Shown here piece after piece: positions 50,393 through 59,064 of a stretch of DNA of 64,000 nt. The notes beneath the pieces are model-generated. The model was not told where the DNA came from and made no database searches. It saw only the letters and a program-made list of their open reading frames with translations. A program made the translations under genes and the position numbers. Positions within the stretch are counted from its first letter, which is position 1. Every line of letters begins with the position of its first letter. The DNA is from Pelomonas saccharophila_A. Lineage in GTDB: Bacteria; Pseudomonadota; Gammaproteobacteria; Burkholderiales; Burkholderiaceae_C. The stretch lies in NCBI RefSeq assembly GCF_031458095.1, contig NZ_JAVDXU010000001.1:1488001-1552000 (forward strand), read 5' to 3'.

Positions 50393-50728
50393 TCAGTGCT
50401 GCTTGTTGACGCGGCTGTCCAGCAATTCTTGCGCATTCGAGACCAGCTTGTCCGCGATGGCGTTCGCGTTGACCGTGAACTTACCCTCACTGATGGCCTT
50501 GGAGATGCGGGCGACCTTGGCAGCGTCGAAGCTGCCGTCGTCTGCACCGGCGCTGGCGGCGAGCTTGGCGGCGCTGGAAATATCGACCTGGGCGCTGGGC
50601 GCCGACGTGGCGGCCTGGGCGGTCTGGCGGACGATGTCGGTGGTGGACGCAGCCTCGGGCTTGCGAGCGGCGGGGCGCTCGGCCTTGGGCGGGCTGGCGC
50701 TGCCGTCTGGGCTGTTACCGATCTTCAT
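50393..50728 (-). CDS. flgM: Anti-sigma-28 factor FlgM
   Basis: Binds sigma-28 (FliA) and holds late flagellar genes off until it is exported through the finished hook-basal body. 111 residues with the family C-terminal region AAKVARISKAISEGKFTVNA and NAIADKLVSNAQELLDSRV. The N-terminal half is low-complexity and probably disordered, as usual. It is 4 bases upstream of flgN. Hairpins precede it in the flgA-flgM gap. Confidence 0.95.
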   Translation of the reverse strand: MKIGNSPDGSASPPKAERPAARKPEAASTTDIVRQTAQAATSAPSAQVDISSAAKLAASAGADDGSFDAAKVARISKAISEGKFTVNANAIADKLVSNAQELLDSRVNKQH

Positions 50729-50770
50729 GAGCTTCTCCAGGGTGCGGGGCGGGCCCCGCAGAGGGCATTG

Positions 50771-50844
50771 CAGGGGAGTTTCCCCCTGTATCGGCCCCAG
50801 GCCTAGGAACTTGAGCCGGAACTGGCCGGTTTTTCCGGCCAGTT
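50771..50844 (-). promoter_or_regulatory. Two hairpins in the flgM leader
   Basis: A perfect stem with arms AACTGGCCGG (50820-50829) and CCGGCCAGTT (50835-50844) with a 5-base loop, and a second, CAGGGG/CCCCTG (50771-50776, 50783-50788). They lie between the flgA stop and the flgM start. There is no T-run, so they may shape mRNA processing or attenuate rather than terminate. Confidence 0.55.
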
Positions 50845-50866
50845 GTAGCGAATCGTGGCAGTTTGC

Positions 50867-51562
50867 TCACAGCAGTACATCCACGCGGCGTTCGCCGACG
50901 GCCCGGCCGCTGGCAATGCGGCCACTTTCGAACCTCACCCTGACCTCCTGGCCCTCGATGCCGGCCGACAGGGCCTGGGCCTCGGAGGCAACGGCAAATC
51001 CCTCACCCGCCACCCGGACCTGGACGGTCTCTCCGGCGGCAAACCACTGGCGCGACTTCAGCGCCGGCGCGCGCACGGCTTCCGAGGCGCCCAGCGGCCG
51101 GGCCAGCGTGCGCCCGATCAGCAGGGCCGGGTCGGTGAACACAGCGCCGGGTTCGGCCGCGATGTCGATATCGGCCAGGGCCAGCTGTTCTTGAGACAAA
51201 TTCACGCCCGCCGGCAGCGGGCCGTTGGCAACGACGGCGCGGCCGAAGACGGCGACGCGCACCGGCAGGGTCACATTCCAACGCGCCACGCCGTCGGTAC
51301 AGCGCAGGCCGATGCGGCTCCTGCCCCAGACGGCCATGCCGGGCGGCAGATAGGGCTGGATCTGCTGGCAGGGCGCCAGGCGCAGGCGGGCGTCGAGGGC
51401 GCCGATCTCGACGGCGACGCGGGTATTGGGCGGCGCGGCTGCGCGGGCGGCCGTCTCGGCCAGCACGCGGACCCGCTCCAGCAGTGCCGGGTCGAGCACG
51501 GTCTGCGCCCGCCCCGGCAGGGCGGCGAGCAGGCAGACGAGGAGCAGGGTGGCACGCAGCAT
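50867..51562 (-). CDS. flgA: Flagellar basal body P-ring formation chaperone FlgA
   Basis: Periplasmic chaperone for P-ring protein FlgI. A signal peptide is present (MLRATLLLVCLLAALPGRAQ). 231 residues with the SAF-like C-terminal domain (NLSQEQLALADIDIAAEPGA, GRTLARPLGASEAVRAPALK, AGETVQVRVAGEGFAVASEA). The ATG at 51562 sits at the signal peptide; an earlier ATG adds a doubtful extension. Divergent from flgB, as in many proteobacteria. Confidence 0.94.
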   Translation of the reverse strand: MLRATLLLVCLLAALPGRAQTVLDPALLERVRVLAETAARAAAPPNTRVAVEIGALDARLRLAPCQQIQPYLPPGMAVWGRSRIGLRCTDGVARWNVTLPVRVAVFGRAVVANGPLPAGVNLSQEQLALADIDIAAEPGAVFTDPALLIGRTLARPLGASEAVRAPALKSRQWFAAGETVQVRVAGEGFAVASEAQALSAGIEGQEVRVRFESGRIASGRAVGERRVDVLL

Positions 51563-51708
51563 GGCCGCCACTCTAGAGAAGGAGTCGCCAGCTCTAGGTC
51601 GGAATTGAGCGGCTTTGGCCCCGCTAATCCCGCTCATGTTTTCGGGCCTGCTTCAGACAATTTGCGAGAAGAGCCATCCCGGCCCTGCACCTCGAAAGAG
51701 GCCCCAAG

Positions 51709-52122
51709 ATGTTGAACCGACTCACCGACACGCTGAACTTCCAGACCCAGGCGCTGACGCTCCGGGCAGAGCGCCAGCGCCAGCTCGCCAGCAACATCGC
51801 CAATGCCGACACGCCGGGCTACCAGGCCCGTGACATGGATTTCTCCAAGGCCCTGCGCGAGGCCACCGGCGAGATCGCGACCAACGGCGCCCTGCAGACG
51901 ACCCAGCGCGGCCATATCGCCCCGCTGGCCGGTGCGCGCGGTGAGAGCGGCAAGGAATACGCGCTGCAATCCCAGACCAGCCTGGACAGCAATGGCGTGG
52001 ACATGGACCGCGAGCGCGCCAGCTTCGCCGACAACTCGGTGAAGTACGAGGCCACGCTGCGCTTCATCAACGGCTCGGTGCGCACGACGCTGGACGCGAT
52101 GAAGTCGCACAACCAGAGCTGA
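51709..52122 (+). CDS. flgB: Flagellar basal body rod protein FlgB
   Basis: Proximal rod subunit. 137 residues. The N-terminal rod motif is RQRQLASNIANADTPGYQAR, and the C-terminal half has GVDMDRERASFADNSVKYEA. First gene of the flgB-flgH run, divergent from flgA across 146 bases. No flagellar promoter motif could be placed with confidence in that gap. flgC follows 14 bases after the stop. Confidence 0.97.
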   Translation: MLNRLTDTLNFQTQALTLRAERQRQLASNIANADTPGYQARDMDFSKALREATGEIATNGALQTTQRGHIAPLAGARGESGKEYALQSQTSLDSNGVDMDRERASFADNSVKYEATLRFINGSVRTTLDAMKSHNQS

Positions 52123-52136
52123 TGGAGGACTAGGCC

Positions 52137-52553
52137 ATGTCGATGTTCCAGATCTTCCACGTCGCCGGCAGCGCGGTCAGCGCGCAGAGCCAGCGCCTCA
52201 ACGTGGTGGCCAGCAACCTGGCCAATGCCGACACCGTCGCCGGCCCGGACGGCCAGGCCTACAAGGCCCGTCAGGTCGTGTTCCAGACCCAGCTGATGGG
52301 CGCCGGCAACGACAGCGGCAGCGCCGGCGTGCGCGTGACCAACGTGACCGAGGACCAGACCCCCGGCCGCCGCGTGCACGACCCCAAGCACCCGCAGGCC
52401 GACGCCGATGGCTATGTGACCTATTCCAACGTGAACCCGGTGGAAGAGATGGTCAACATGATCTCGGCCTCGCGTTCCTACCAGAACAACATCGAAGTCA
52501 TGAGCACGGCCAAGAGCCTGCTGCTCAAGACCTTGCAACTCGGCCAGTCCTGA
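52137..52553 (+). CDS. flgC: Flagellar basal body rod protein FlgC
   Basis: Rod subunit. 138 residues with VSAQSQRLNVVASNLANADT near the N-terminus and the family C-terminus MVNMISASRSYQNNIEVMST. The region between contains VTEDQTPGRRVHDPKHPQAD, typical of FlgC. It lies 16 bases before flgD in the hook-basal-body operon. Confidence 0.97.
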   Translation: MSMFQIFHVAGSAVSAQSQRLNVVASNLANADTVAGPDGQAYKARQVVFQTQLMGAGNDSGSAGVRVTNVTEDQTPGRRVHDPKHPQADADGYVTYSNVNPVEEMVNMISASRSYQNNIEVMSTAKSLLLKTLQLGQS

Positions 52554-52569
52554 CCGCTGAAGGCCCGCC

Positions 52570-53211
52570 ATGGACATCACCGCACTCAACGGCAGCAGCA
52601 CCCAGACGCCGACCACCTCGGCCAAGAACGCCGCCGAGACCCAGGACCGTTTCCTGAAGTTGCTCGTCGCACAGATGAACAACCAGGATCCGCTCAACCC
52701 CATGGACAACGCCCAGGTGACGAGCCAGATGGCGCAGATCCAGCAGGTGACGAGCCTGTCCACGCTGGACACCAGCATCAAGGGCCTGGGCTCACAGCTC
52801 GGCCAGATGCAGGCCCTGCAGTCCATCTCCCTGGTCGGCCGCGAGGTCAGCGTGCCCAGCGACAAGCTGCACGTCGAGAACGGCGTCGCCGAGGCCAGCT
52901 ACGAGCTCGACGGCGCGGCCCAAGCCGTCAAGCTGGAGATCCTCGGTGCGGCCGGCAATGTCATCGACACCGTCCAGCTGGGCGCCCAGGGCTCGGGTCG
53001 CCAGACCTTCTCCTGGCCCGCAGGCAGCAAGGCCGCCGAAGGCAGTGACCTGAAGTACCGCATCACGGCCACCAATGGCGCCAAGGCCGTCACGTCCACC
53101 CTCTACACCCATGACAAGGTGGACGCCGTCTACAGCGAGAACGGCAGCCTCAAGCTCAATCTCGAACACCTGGGCCCGGTCGACTACACGGCCGTCTCCT
53201 CGGTCAACTGA
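52570..53211 (+). CDS. flgD: Flagellar hook assembly protein FlgD
   Basis: Hook-cap scaffold needed to polymerise FlgE; not kept in the final hook. 213 residues. The N-terminal motif is DRFLKLLVAQMNNQDPLNPM, with NAQVTSQMAQIQQVTSL after it, and the C-terminal FLIG-like/Ig-like region has ELDGAAQAVKLEILGAAGNV. flgE follows 43 bases after the stop. Confidence 0.97.
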   Translation: MDITALNGSSTQTPTTSAKNAAETQDRFLKLLVAQMNNQDPLNPMDNAQVTSQMAQIQQVTSLSTLDTSIKGLGSQLGQMQALQSISLVGREVSVPSDKLHVENGVAEASYELDGAAQAVKLEILGAAGNVIDTVQLGAQGSGRQTFSWPAGSKAAEGSDLKYRITATNGAKAVTSTLYTHDKVDAVYSENGSLKLNLEHLGPVDYTAVSSVN

Positions 53212-53254
53212 CCCCACCGTCCCATTTCTCCCGCACGACAGCAAGGACTCCCCC

Positions 53255-54601
53255 ATGAGCTTCCAGCAAGGCCTCTCCGGGCTCAACGCCGCCTCCAAGA
53301 ACCTGGACGTCATCGGCAACAACATCGCCAACTCCGGCACCTTTGGCGCCAAGGGCTCGCGGGCCGAATTCTCCGACGTCTACGCCGCCGCGCTGAACGG
53401 CGCCGGCGCCAACCAGATCGGCATCGGCACCTCGCTGCAGTCGGTGGCCCAGCAGTTCACGCAGGGCAATATCACGACGACCGAGAACCCCATGGACCTC
53501 GCCATCAATGGCGGCGGCTTCTTCCAGGTCAGCGACGGCGTCAACCCGACGCGCTACACCCGCAACGGTCAGTTCAAGGTCAGCAAGGACGGCTTCATCG
53601 TCAACAACGACGGCCTCAAGCTGATGGGCTACCCGGCCAATGGTGCCGGCGTCATCCAGCCGGGCACGGCCCAGCCCCTGTCCCTGCCCACCGGCGGCAT
53701 CCCGCCAGCCGTGACGACCAAGGTCTCGATGGAGTTCAACCTCGACTCCCGCCTGAAGACCACCGCCCCGGGCGGCGGTACCGGCACCGGCATGGACCTG
53801 AAGGACAGCACGACCTACAACAACGCGACATCCATGACCGTCTATGACGCCAAGGGGCAGGACGTCGCCGTGACCTTCTACTTCCAGCGCGCCACCGACC
53901 CCAGCGGCGCCGTGCCGCCCAACGACGTGTGGAACGTCTACGCGACGGCCAACGGCACGCCGTTTGACACCGACGCCTCCGGCAACGCCATCCCGCTGGA
54001 CGCCAACGGCAACCCGACCATCCCCTACACCACCGTCACCTTCCCGCCCACCGGCGGCGCGCCGTCCACCATCGCCGGCAGCGCGACGACGCCGCCCGGC
54101 ACCATCCCCATGCCCGTGCCGTCCGGCACCAGCTCGCGCGGCAATCCGACGCTGGCCATCCCCGGCATCCAGCTCGACCTGACCGGCGCGACCGAGAACG
54201 GCAGCAGCTTCGCCGTGACCAACCTGACCCAGGACGGCTACGCCCCCGGCCAGCTGACCGGCATCCAGGTCGGCAACGACGGCATCGTCCAGGCCCGCTA
54301 CTCCAATGGCCAGAGCAAGCCCGCGGGCCAGGTCGAGCTGGCCAGCTTCCGCAACCCGCAAGGCCTGCAGACCATGGGCGGCAACGTCTGGATCCGCACG
54401 GTGGCCTCCGGTGACGCGGTCGTCGGCGTGCCGGGCGACGGCAATATGGGCGCGCTGCAGTCCGGCGCGCTGGAGGAGAGCAATGTCGACCTGACCGCCG
54501 AGCTCGTCAACATGGTGACGGCCCAGCGTGCCTACCAGGCCAATGCGCAGACGATCAAGACGCAGGACCAGGTCCTGCAGACCATCGTCAACCTGCGCTG
54601 A
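53255..54601 (+). CDS. flgE: Flagellar hook protein FlgE
   Basis: Main subunit of the hook. 448 residues. N-terminal MSFQQGLSGLNAASKNLDVI and GNNIANSGTFGAKGSRAEFS; C-terminal LTAELVNMVTAQRAYQANAQ, which forms the inner-core coiled coil. The variable middle (about 230-350) is Pro/Thr/Gly-rich. The ATG at 53255 is the family start; a longer frame upstream is a flgD shadow. Convergent with nothing; flgF follows 25 bases on. Confidence 0.97.
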   Translation: MSFQQGLSGLNAASKNLDVIGNNIANSGTFGAKGSRAEFSDVYAAALNGAGANQIGIGTSLQSVAQQFTQGNITTTENPMDLAINGGGFFQVSDGVNPTRYTRNGQFKVSKDGFIVNNDGLKLMGYPANGAGVIQPGTAQPLSLPTGGIPPAVTTKVSMEFNLDSRLKTTAPGGGTGTGMDLKDSTTYNNATSMTVYDAKGQDVAVTFYFQRATDPSGAVPPNDVWNVYATANGTPFDTDASGNAIPLDANGNPTIPYTTVTFPPTGGAPSTIAGSATTPPGTIPMPVPSGTSSRGNPTLAIPGIQLDLTGATENGSSFAVTNLTQDGYAPGQLTGIQVGNDGIVQARYSNGQSKPAGQVELASFRNPQGLQTMGGNVWIRTVASGDAVVGVPGDGNMGALQSGALEESNVDLTAELVNMVTAQRAYQANAQTIKTQDQVLQTIVNLR

Positions 54602-54626
54602 TCAAGACCACGGCTGAGGACGCGCG

Positions 54627-55358
54627 ATGGACCGCATGATCTACCTCTCGATGGCCGGCGCCAAGGCGGCCATGCAGCGGCAGGACGTGCTCTCGCACAA
54701 CCTCGCCAATGTCACCACCAACGGCTTTCGCGCCGAGCTGCAGGCCTTCCGCGCCGTGCCGGTGCGCGGCGACGGTGCGTCCACGCGCGCCTTCGCGCTG
54801 GAAACCACCATCGGCTACAACGACGCCCAGGGCCCGCTGACGCCCACCGGCCGCAACCTCGACGTCGCCATGCAGGGCAACGCCTGGCTGGCCGTGCAGT
54901 CCAACGACGGCACCGAGGCCTATACCCGTGCCGGCTCGCTGGACGTCAACGCCGAAGGCCTCCTCGTCATGCGCAACGGCATGCCGGTGCTGGGTGACGG
55001 CGGCCCCATCAATGTGCCGCCCAACAGCGAGGTGTCCATCGGCAGCGACGGCACCGTCAGCGCCAAGGCGCCCAACCAGAAGCCGACGACGGTGGGCCGG
55101 CTCAAGCTGGTCACGCCCGAGGCCACCAACCAATTGACCCGTGGCGACGACGGCCTGTTCCGCGCCGCCGACGGGGACCTGCCCGCCAACGCCGCCGCCC
55201 GCCTGCAGGACGGTGCGCTGGAAGGCAGCAATGTCAGCCCGGTGGAGACCATGGTCGCCATGATCGCCGCCGGCCGCCAGTTCGAGCAGCAGATGAAGCT
55301 GCTGCAGATTGCACAGACCCAAGGCCAGCAATCGGCCAAGCTCCTCGGGAGTACCTGA
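54627..55358 (+). CDS. flgF: Flagellar basal body rod protein FlgF
   Basis: Proximal-rod subunit. 243 residues: MDRMIYLSMAGAKAAMQRQD, LSHNLANVTTNGFRAELQAF, and the C-terminal SPVETMVAMIAAGRQFEQQM. It stands between flgE and flgG with very short gaps (25 and 2 bases), consistent with a single operon. flgF and flgG share the FlgE/F/G domain, but the opening MDRMIYL is FlgF-specific. Confidence 0.96.
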   Translation: MDRMIYLSMAGAKAAMQRQDVLSHNLANVTTNGFRAELQAFRAVPVRGDGASTRAFALETTIGYNDAQGPLTPTGRNLDVAMQGNAWLAVQSNDGTEAYTRAGSLDVNAEGLLVMRNGMPVLGDGGPINVPPNSEVSIGSDGTVSAKAPNQKPTTVGRLKLVTPEATNQLTRGDDGLFRAADGDLPANAAARLQDGALEGSNVSPVETMVAMIAAGRQFEQQMKLLQIAQTQGQQSAKLLGST

Positions 55359-55360
55359 CC

Positions 55361-56143
55361 ATGATGCGCTCGCTCTGGATCGCCAAGACCGGCATGGAAG
55401 CCCAGCAGACCCAGCTGGACAACATCTCGCACAACCTCGCCAACGTCGCCACCAATGGCTACAAGCGTTCGCACGCGGTGTTCGAGGACTTGATCTACCA
55501 GAACATGCGCCAGGCCGGCGCCAACAGCACCGACCAGACCACGCTGCCCACCGGTCTGCAAGTCGGCCTGGGCGTGCGCCCGGTGGCCACGGCCCGCATC
55601 TATACCCAGGGCAATCTGCAGCAGACCAGCAACAACCTGGACCTCGCCATCAAGGGCGACGGCTTCTTCCAGATCCAGCAGCCCGACGGCACGACCGCCT
55701 ACACCCGCGACGGCTCCTTCCAGCTCAACGCCAACGGCCAGATGGTCACCAACAACGGCTACACGCTGCTGCCCGGCATCACCATTCCCGCCAACGCGCA
55801 GAGCCTGACCATCGGCAACGACGGCACGGTCAGCGTCACCCTGCCCGGCCAGGCCGCCGCGCAGACCGTGGGCCAGCTGCAGCTGGCCACCTTCGTCAAT
55901 CCGGCCGGCCTCGATCCCAAGGGCCAGAACCTGTTCACCGAGACGGCCGCCAGCGGCACGCCCAACACCGGCGCCCCCAACAACAACGGCATCGGCGCGG
56001 TGCAGCAGGGCTTTGTCGAGACCTCCAACGTCAACGTCGTCGAGGAGCTGGTGCAGATGATCCAGACCCAGCGCGCCTACGAGCTGAACTCCAAGGCCGT
56101 GCAGACCTCCGACCAGATGCTGCAGAAGCTGGCCCAGATTTGA
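55361..56143 (+). CDS. flgG: Flagellar distal rod protein FlgG
   Basis: Distal-rod subunit. 260 residues: MMRSLWIAKTGMEAQQTQLD, ISHNLANVATNGYKRSHAVF, DLIYQNMRQAGANSTDQTTL and the C-terminal NVVEELVQMIQTQRAYELNS. The FlgG-specific segment after residue 45 is present, which FlgE lacks. It is followed by flgH 11 bases after the stop. Confidence 0.97.
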   Translation: MMRSLWIAKTGMEAQQTQLDNISHNLANVATNGYKRSHAVFEDLIYQNMRQAGANSTDQTTLPTGLQVGLGVRPVATARIYTQGNLQQTSNNLDLAIKGDGFFQIQQPDGTTAYTRDGSFQLNANGQMVTNNGYTLLPGITIPANAQSLTIGNDGTVSVTLPGQAAAQTVGQLQLATFVNPAGLDPKGQNLFTETAASGTPNTGAPNNNGIGAVQQGFVETSNVNVVEELVQMIQTQRAYELNSKAVQTSDQMLQKLAQI

Positions 56144-56154
56144 TCCGCCTCGCC

Positions 56155-56826
56155 ATGAAGAAGTACCTCGCCCTCATCGCCATTCCCGCCCTGCTCGCCG
56201 GCTGCGCCACGCCCTACCCCGAGCCGCATGTGGAGATGGCCGCGACGCCGGTCGTCAACCTGCCGCCGGTGCAGCCCATGGCTGCCAGCAACGGCTCGAT
56301 CTACCAGGCCGCGAGCTACCGCCCGCTGTTCGAGGATCACCGCGCCCGCCTCGTCGGCGACACGCTGACCATCAACATCACGGAGCGCGTCTCGGCCTCC
56401 CAGACCAGCACCAGCGAACTGAGCAAGACGGGCAGCCTGTCGGCCGGCATCACCGCCGTGCCCGGCATCTCGCCCAAGGCTTTTGGCCGCGCCAGCGCGG
56501 AGGCCACGTCGGCCAACGACAACAAGGGCAAGGGCAGCAACCAGAACACCAACGAGTTCACGGGCGCCATCACGGCCGTCGTGACCGGTGTGCTGCCCAA
56601 CGGCCACCTGATGATCAGCGGCGAGAAGCAGATCGGCGTGAACCGCAATGTCGACGTGCTGCGCTTTTCCGGCCAGGTGGACCCGCGCATGATCGGCCAG
56701 GGCAATGCCGTGGCATCGACCTCGGTGGCCAATGTGCGCATCGAGCAGCGTGGCCGTGGCGCCACCGCCGATGCTCACGCGGTGGGCTGGCTGTCGCGCT
56801 TCTTCCTCAACCTCGCACCGAGCTGA
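56155..56826 (+). CDS. flgH: Flagellar L-ring lipoprotein FlgH
   Basis: Outer-membrane L-ring subunit. 223 residues with a lipoprotein signal peptide and lipobox (LLAGC at about residues 13-17). Family stretches: GSIYQAASYRPLFEDHRARL, VGDTLTINITERVSASQTST, NEFTGAITAVVTGVLPNGHL and GQVDPRMIGQGNAVASTSVA. Its TGA touches the stop codon of the convergent amidohydrolase gene (TGATCA), leaving no spacer. flgI, normally next, is over 4 kb away. Confidence 0.97.
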   Translation: MKKYLALIAIPALLAGCATPYPEPHVEMAATPVVNLPPVQPMAASNGSIYQAASYRPLFEDHRARLVGDTLTINITERVSASQTSTSELSKTGSLSAGITAVPGISPKAFGRASAEATSANDNKGKGSNQNTNEFTGAITAVVTGVLPNGHLMISGEKQIGVNRNVDVLRFSGQVDPRMIGQGNAVASTSVANVRIEQRGRGATADAHAVGWLSRFFLNLAPS

Positions 56827-58095
56827 TCACTCCGCCTTGCTGACAAGGTAGTCGACCGCCAGGTTGGCCAGGGCCCTGACGCCCACTTCCAGGCCGCGCT
56901 CATCGACGATGAAGCGTGGCGAATGGTTGGAATAGGCCTTGCTCGGCTCGATCTCCGGCGGCGTCACGCCGACGAAGAAGAACAGACCCGGGATCAGGCG
57001 CTGGAAGAAGGAGAAGTCCTCCGCCCCCGTCGCCTTGGGCACGACCTCGATGCCCATGGGCCGCGGGCCGGTGCTGGCCACGCGGGTCAGCGTCGGCACC
57101 ATCTGCTCCGTCAGCACCGGGTCATTGCGCGTGACCGGGTAGTTGCGCGTGATGCAGACCTTGCAACTCGCGCGCGACGCCGCCGAGATGCCCTCGGCCA
57201 GCTGCGTGACGCGCTCGTGGATGGCCTCGCGCATGCCCTCGTCGAAGCTGCGGATGGTGCCGCGCATCTCCACGGTGTCCGGGATGATGTTCTCGCGCAC
57301 GCCGCCCTTGATGGCGCCGATGGTCACGACGGCCGGCTCGCGGTTCAGGTCCAGGGTACGGCTGACGATGGTCTGCAGGCCGAGCACGATCTGCGCCGAG
57401 GTGACGATGGGGTCGATGCCCAGCCAGGGCGCGGCGCCATGGGTCTGCTTGCCCTGCACGGTGATCTTGAGCTTGTCCGAGCTCGCCATCGTCGGCCCGG
57501 GCCGGTAGCCGATGACGCCGGCCTGCTGACGCGAGGTGACATGCAGGCCGAAGATGGCGCTGGGCGTCGGGTTCTCCAGCACGCCTTCCTTGATCATCAG
57601 CGCCGCCCCGCCCTCCTCGCCCTCCGGCGGCATCTCTTCGGCCGGCTGGAAGATGAACTTGACGGTGCCGGGGATCTCCTCGCGCAGGCTCGCGAGGATG
57701 CTGGCCACGCCCATCAGGATGGCGACATGGCAGTCGTGGCCGCAGGCATGCATGACGCCGACCTCCTCGCCGTTCCAGACCGCGCGGGCCTTCGAGGCGA
57801 AGGGCAGCTCCACCTCTTCGGTGACGGGCAGGGCATCCATGTCGGCGCGCAGCGCGACGACGCCGCCGGGCTTGCCGCCCTTCAACAGGCCGACGACGCC
57901 GGTGTGGGCGACGCCCGTCCTGACCTCGTCAAACCCCAGGCTGCGCAGGTGCTCGGCGACGACGGACGCGGTGCGGAACTCGCGGTTGCCGAGTTCGGGG
58001 TGTTGGTGAAGATCGCGCCGCCAGGCGATGACCTGGGACTCCAGGGCCGCCGTCAGCGCGGCGATGCGCTCGCTAAAAGGGGGCTGGGGGCTCAT
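56827..58095 (-). CDS. M20D family amidohydrolase (hippurate-hydrolase-like)
   Basis: Zinc metallohydrolase of the amidohydrolase/aminoacylase group. 422 residues: QHPELGNREFRTASVVAEHL, VALRADMDALPVTEE, the metal motif GVMHACGHDCHVAILMGVAS, FIFQPAEEMPPEGEEGGAAL and the dimerisation domain around TVQGKQTHGAAPWLGIDPIV. No signal peptide. It probably cleaves N-acyl amino acids. It interrupts the flagellar gene run and faces flgH. Confidence 0.93.
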   Translation of the reverse strand: MSPQPPFSERIAALTAALESQVIAWRRDLHQHPELGNREFRTASVVAEHLRSLGFDEVRTGVAHTGVVGLLKGGKPGGVVALRADMDALPVTEEVELPFASKARAVWNGEEVGVMHACGHDCHVAILMGVASILASLREEIPGTVKFIFQPAEEMPPEGEEGGAALMIKEGVLENPTPSAIFGLHVTSRQQAGVIGYRPGPTMASSDKLKITVQGKQTHGAAPWLGIDPIVTSAQIVLGLQTIVSRTLDLNREPAVVTIGAIKGGVRENIIPDTVEMRGTIRSFDEGMREAIHERVTQLAEGISAASRASCKVCITRNYPVTRNDPVLTEQMVPTLTRVASTGPRPMGIEVVPKATGAEDFSFFQRLIPGLFFFVGVTPPEIEPSKAYSNHSPRFIVDERGLEVGVRALANLAVDYLVSKAE

Positions 58096-58143
58096 GAAGA
58101 GCCATGGTAGGCCCGCCGGGCCGGGCTGTGTGCCCGAGGCGTC

Positions 58144-59064
58144 TCAGCGACCCAACAGGCGTCGTAACCGACGTTTCAAGTCCAGCCACTGCTTGCCGCG
58201 CGAACGGTCGATGCGCTTCACGTCGATGAGGGTCAACTCACCGCAGCCGGTCAGCGTGTGCAGGCCGGCGGTGTGGCTGTCGCTGGCCAGGTCGCCCGTC
58301 AGGCGCTCGGCGCCGGCTTCGATCTCGACATGCTCGGGCGTCAGCGTCGGCAAGCGCAGCAGGCGTGTTGCGCTGCCGTAGCCGGTGGAGCTGTCCTGCA
58401 CCGGCAGGGTCAGCACGCCGTCACGGCCGACGAAGGGGCGACCCGCCGGGCGCGCGCCTTCACGGTTGACGCGCACCGGGTTGGTGGCCAGCGGCTTCCA
58501 GGGCCCGACCAGGGCGGGGGCATGAGCGATATGCAGCTCGCGCTGGTCGCGCGCGCCGGGGCCGACCAGGGTGTAGAACATCCACCAGCGCCCGCCGTGC
58601 TCGACCAGGGAGGCGTCGGCGCCGGGCAGGCCGCCCAGCAGGGCGCATTCGCGTTCCCAATGGTTGAGCGAGGCGTCGGTGGCGCGGTAGAGGGCGATTT
58701 CGCCGGCCTGGTAGCTCTCCGGCACCATCCAGGTCTCGCCTTCGTGCTCGAAGACCTGGGGGTAGGACAGGTGGAAGGGCTTGTCCAGCACCGTCGCGCT
58801 GCGCCGCCAGCTCAGGTCGGCCAGGCCGAATTCGTGGCGCTCGATGTTGGCGCGCTTGACGCGGTAGTCGAAGGCCTCGACGAAGACATGCAGGGCGTCG
58901 CCACGCACCAGGCCGAAGGGATCGGCCAGATAGCGCCACCGGCCCGCCTCGGGCAGCCAGGTGATGCTGCCACGCGCCGCGCTCAGGCGGCGCGCGTCGA
59001 TGTCTTCAACCGGAACGGGGACGATGCCGACCCGCCAGAAGTCGGTACGCGGCGACTTGAACAT
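58144..59064 (-). CDS. Glucosamine inositolphosphorylceramide transferase-like propeller protein
   Basis: 306-residue protein resembling the N-terminal, five-bladed-propeller part of glucosamine inositolphosphorylceramide transferase family proteins, which act in glycan or lipid-linked sugar pathways. Recognised stretches: YLADPFGLVRGDALHVFVEA, FHLSYPQVFEHEGETWMVPE and GRWWMFYTLVGPGARDQREL. The ATG at 59064 overlaps the stop of the upstream glycosyltransferase (TGATG), so the two are paired. A role in a surface glycan is likely; the substrate is unknown. Confidence 0.78.
   Translation of the reverse strand: MFKSPRTDFWRVGIVPVPVEDIDARRLSAARGSITWLPEAGRWRYLADPFGLVRGDALHVFVEAFDYRVKRANIERHEFGLADLSWRRSATVLDKPFHLSYPQVFEHEGETWMVPESYQAGEIALYRATDASLNHWERECALLGGLPGADASLVEHGGRWWMFYTLVGPGARDQRELHIAHAPALVGPWKPLATNPVRVNREGARPAGRPFVGRDGVLTLPVQDSSTGYGSATRLLRLPTLTPEHVEIEAGAERLTGDLASDSHTAGLHTLTGCGELTLIDVKRIDRSRGKQWLDLKRRLRRLLGR

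Noticed and set aside
51563..51708. Searched the flgA-flgB gap for sigma-28 or sigma-54 promoters
   Set aside because: No stretch matched either consensus with the right spacing well enough to report.
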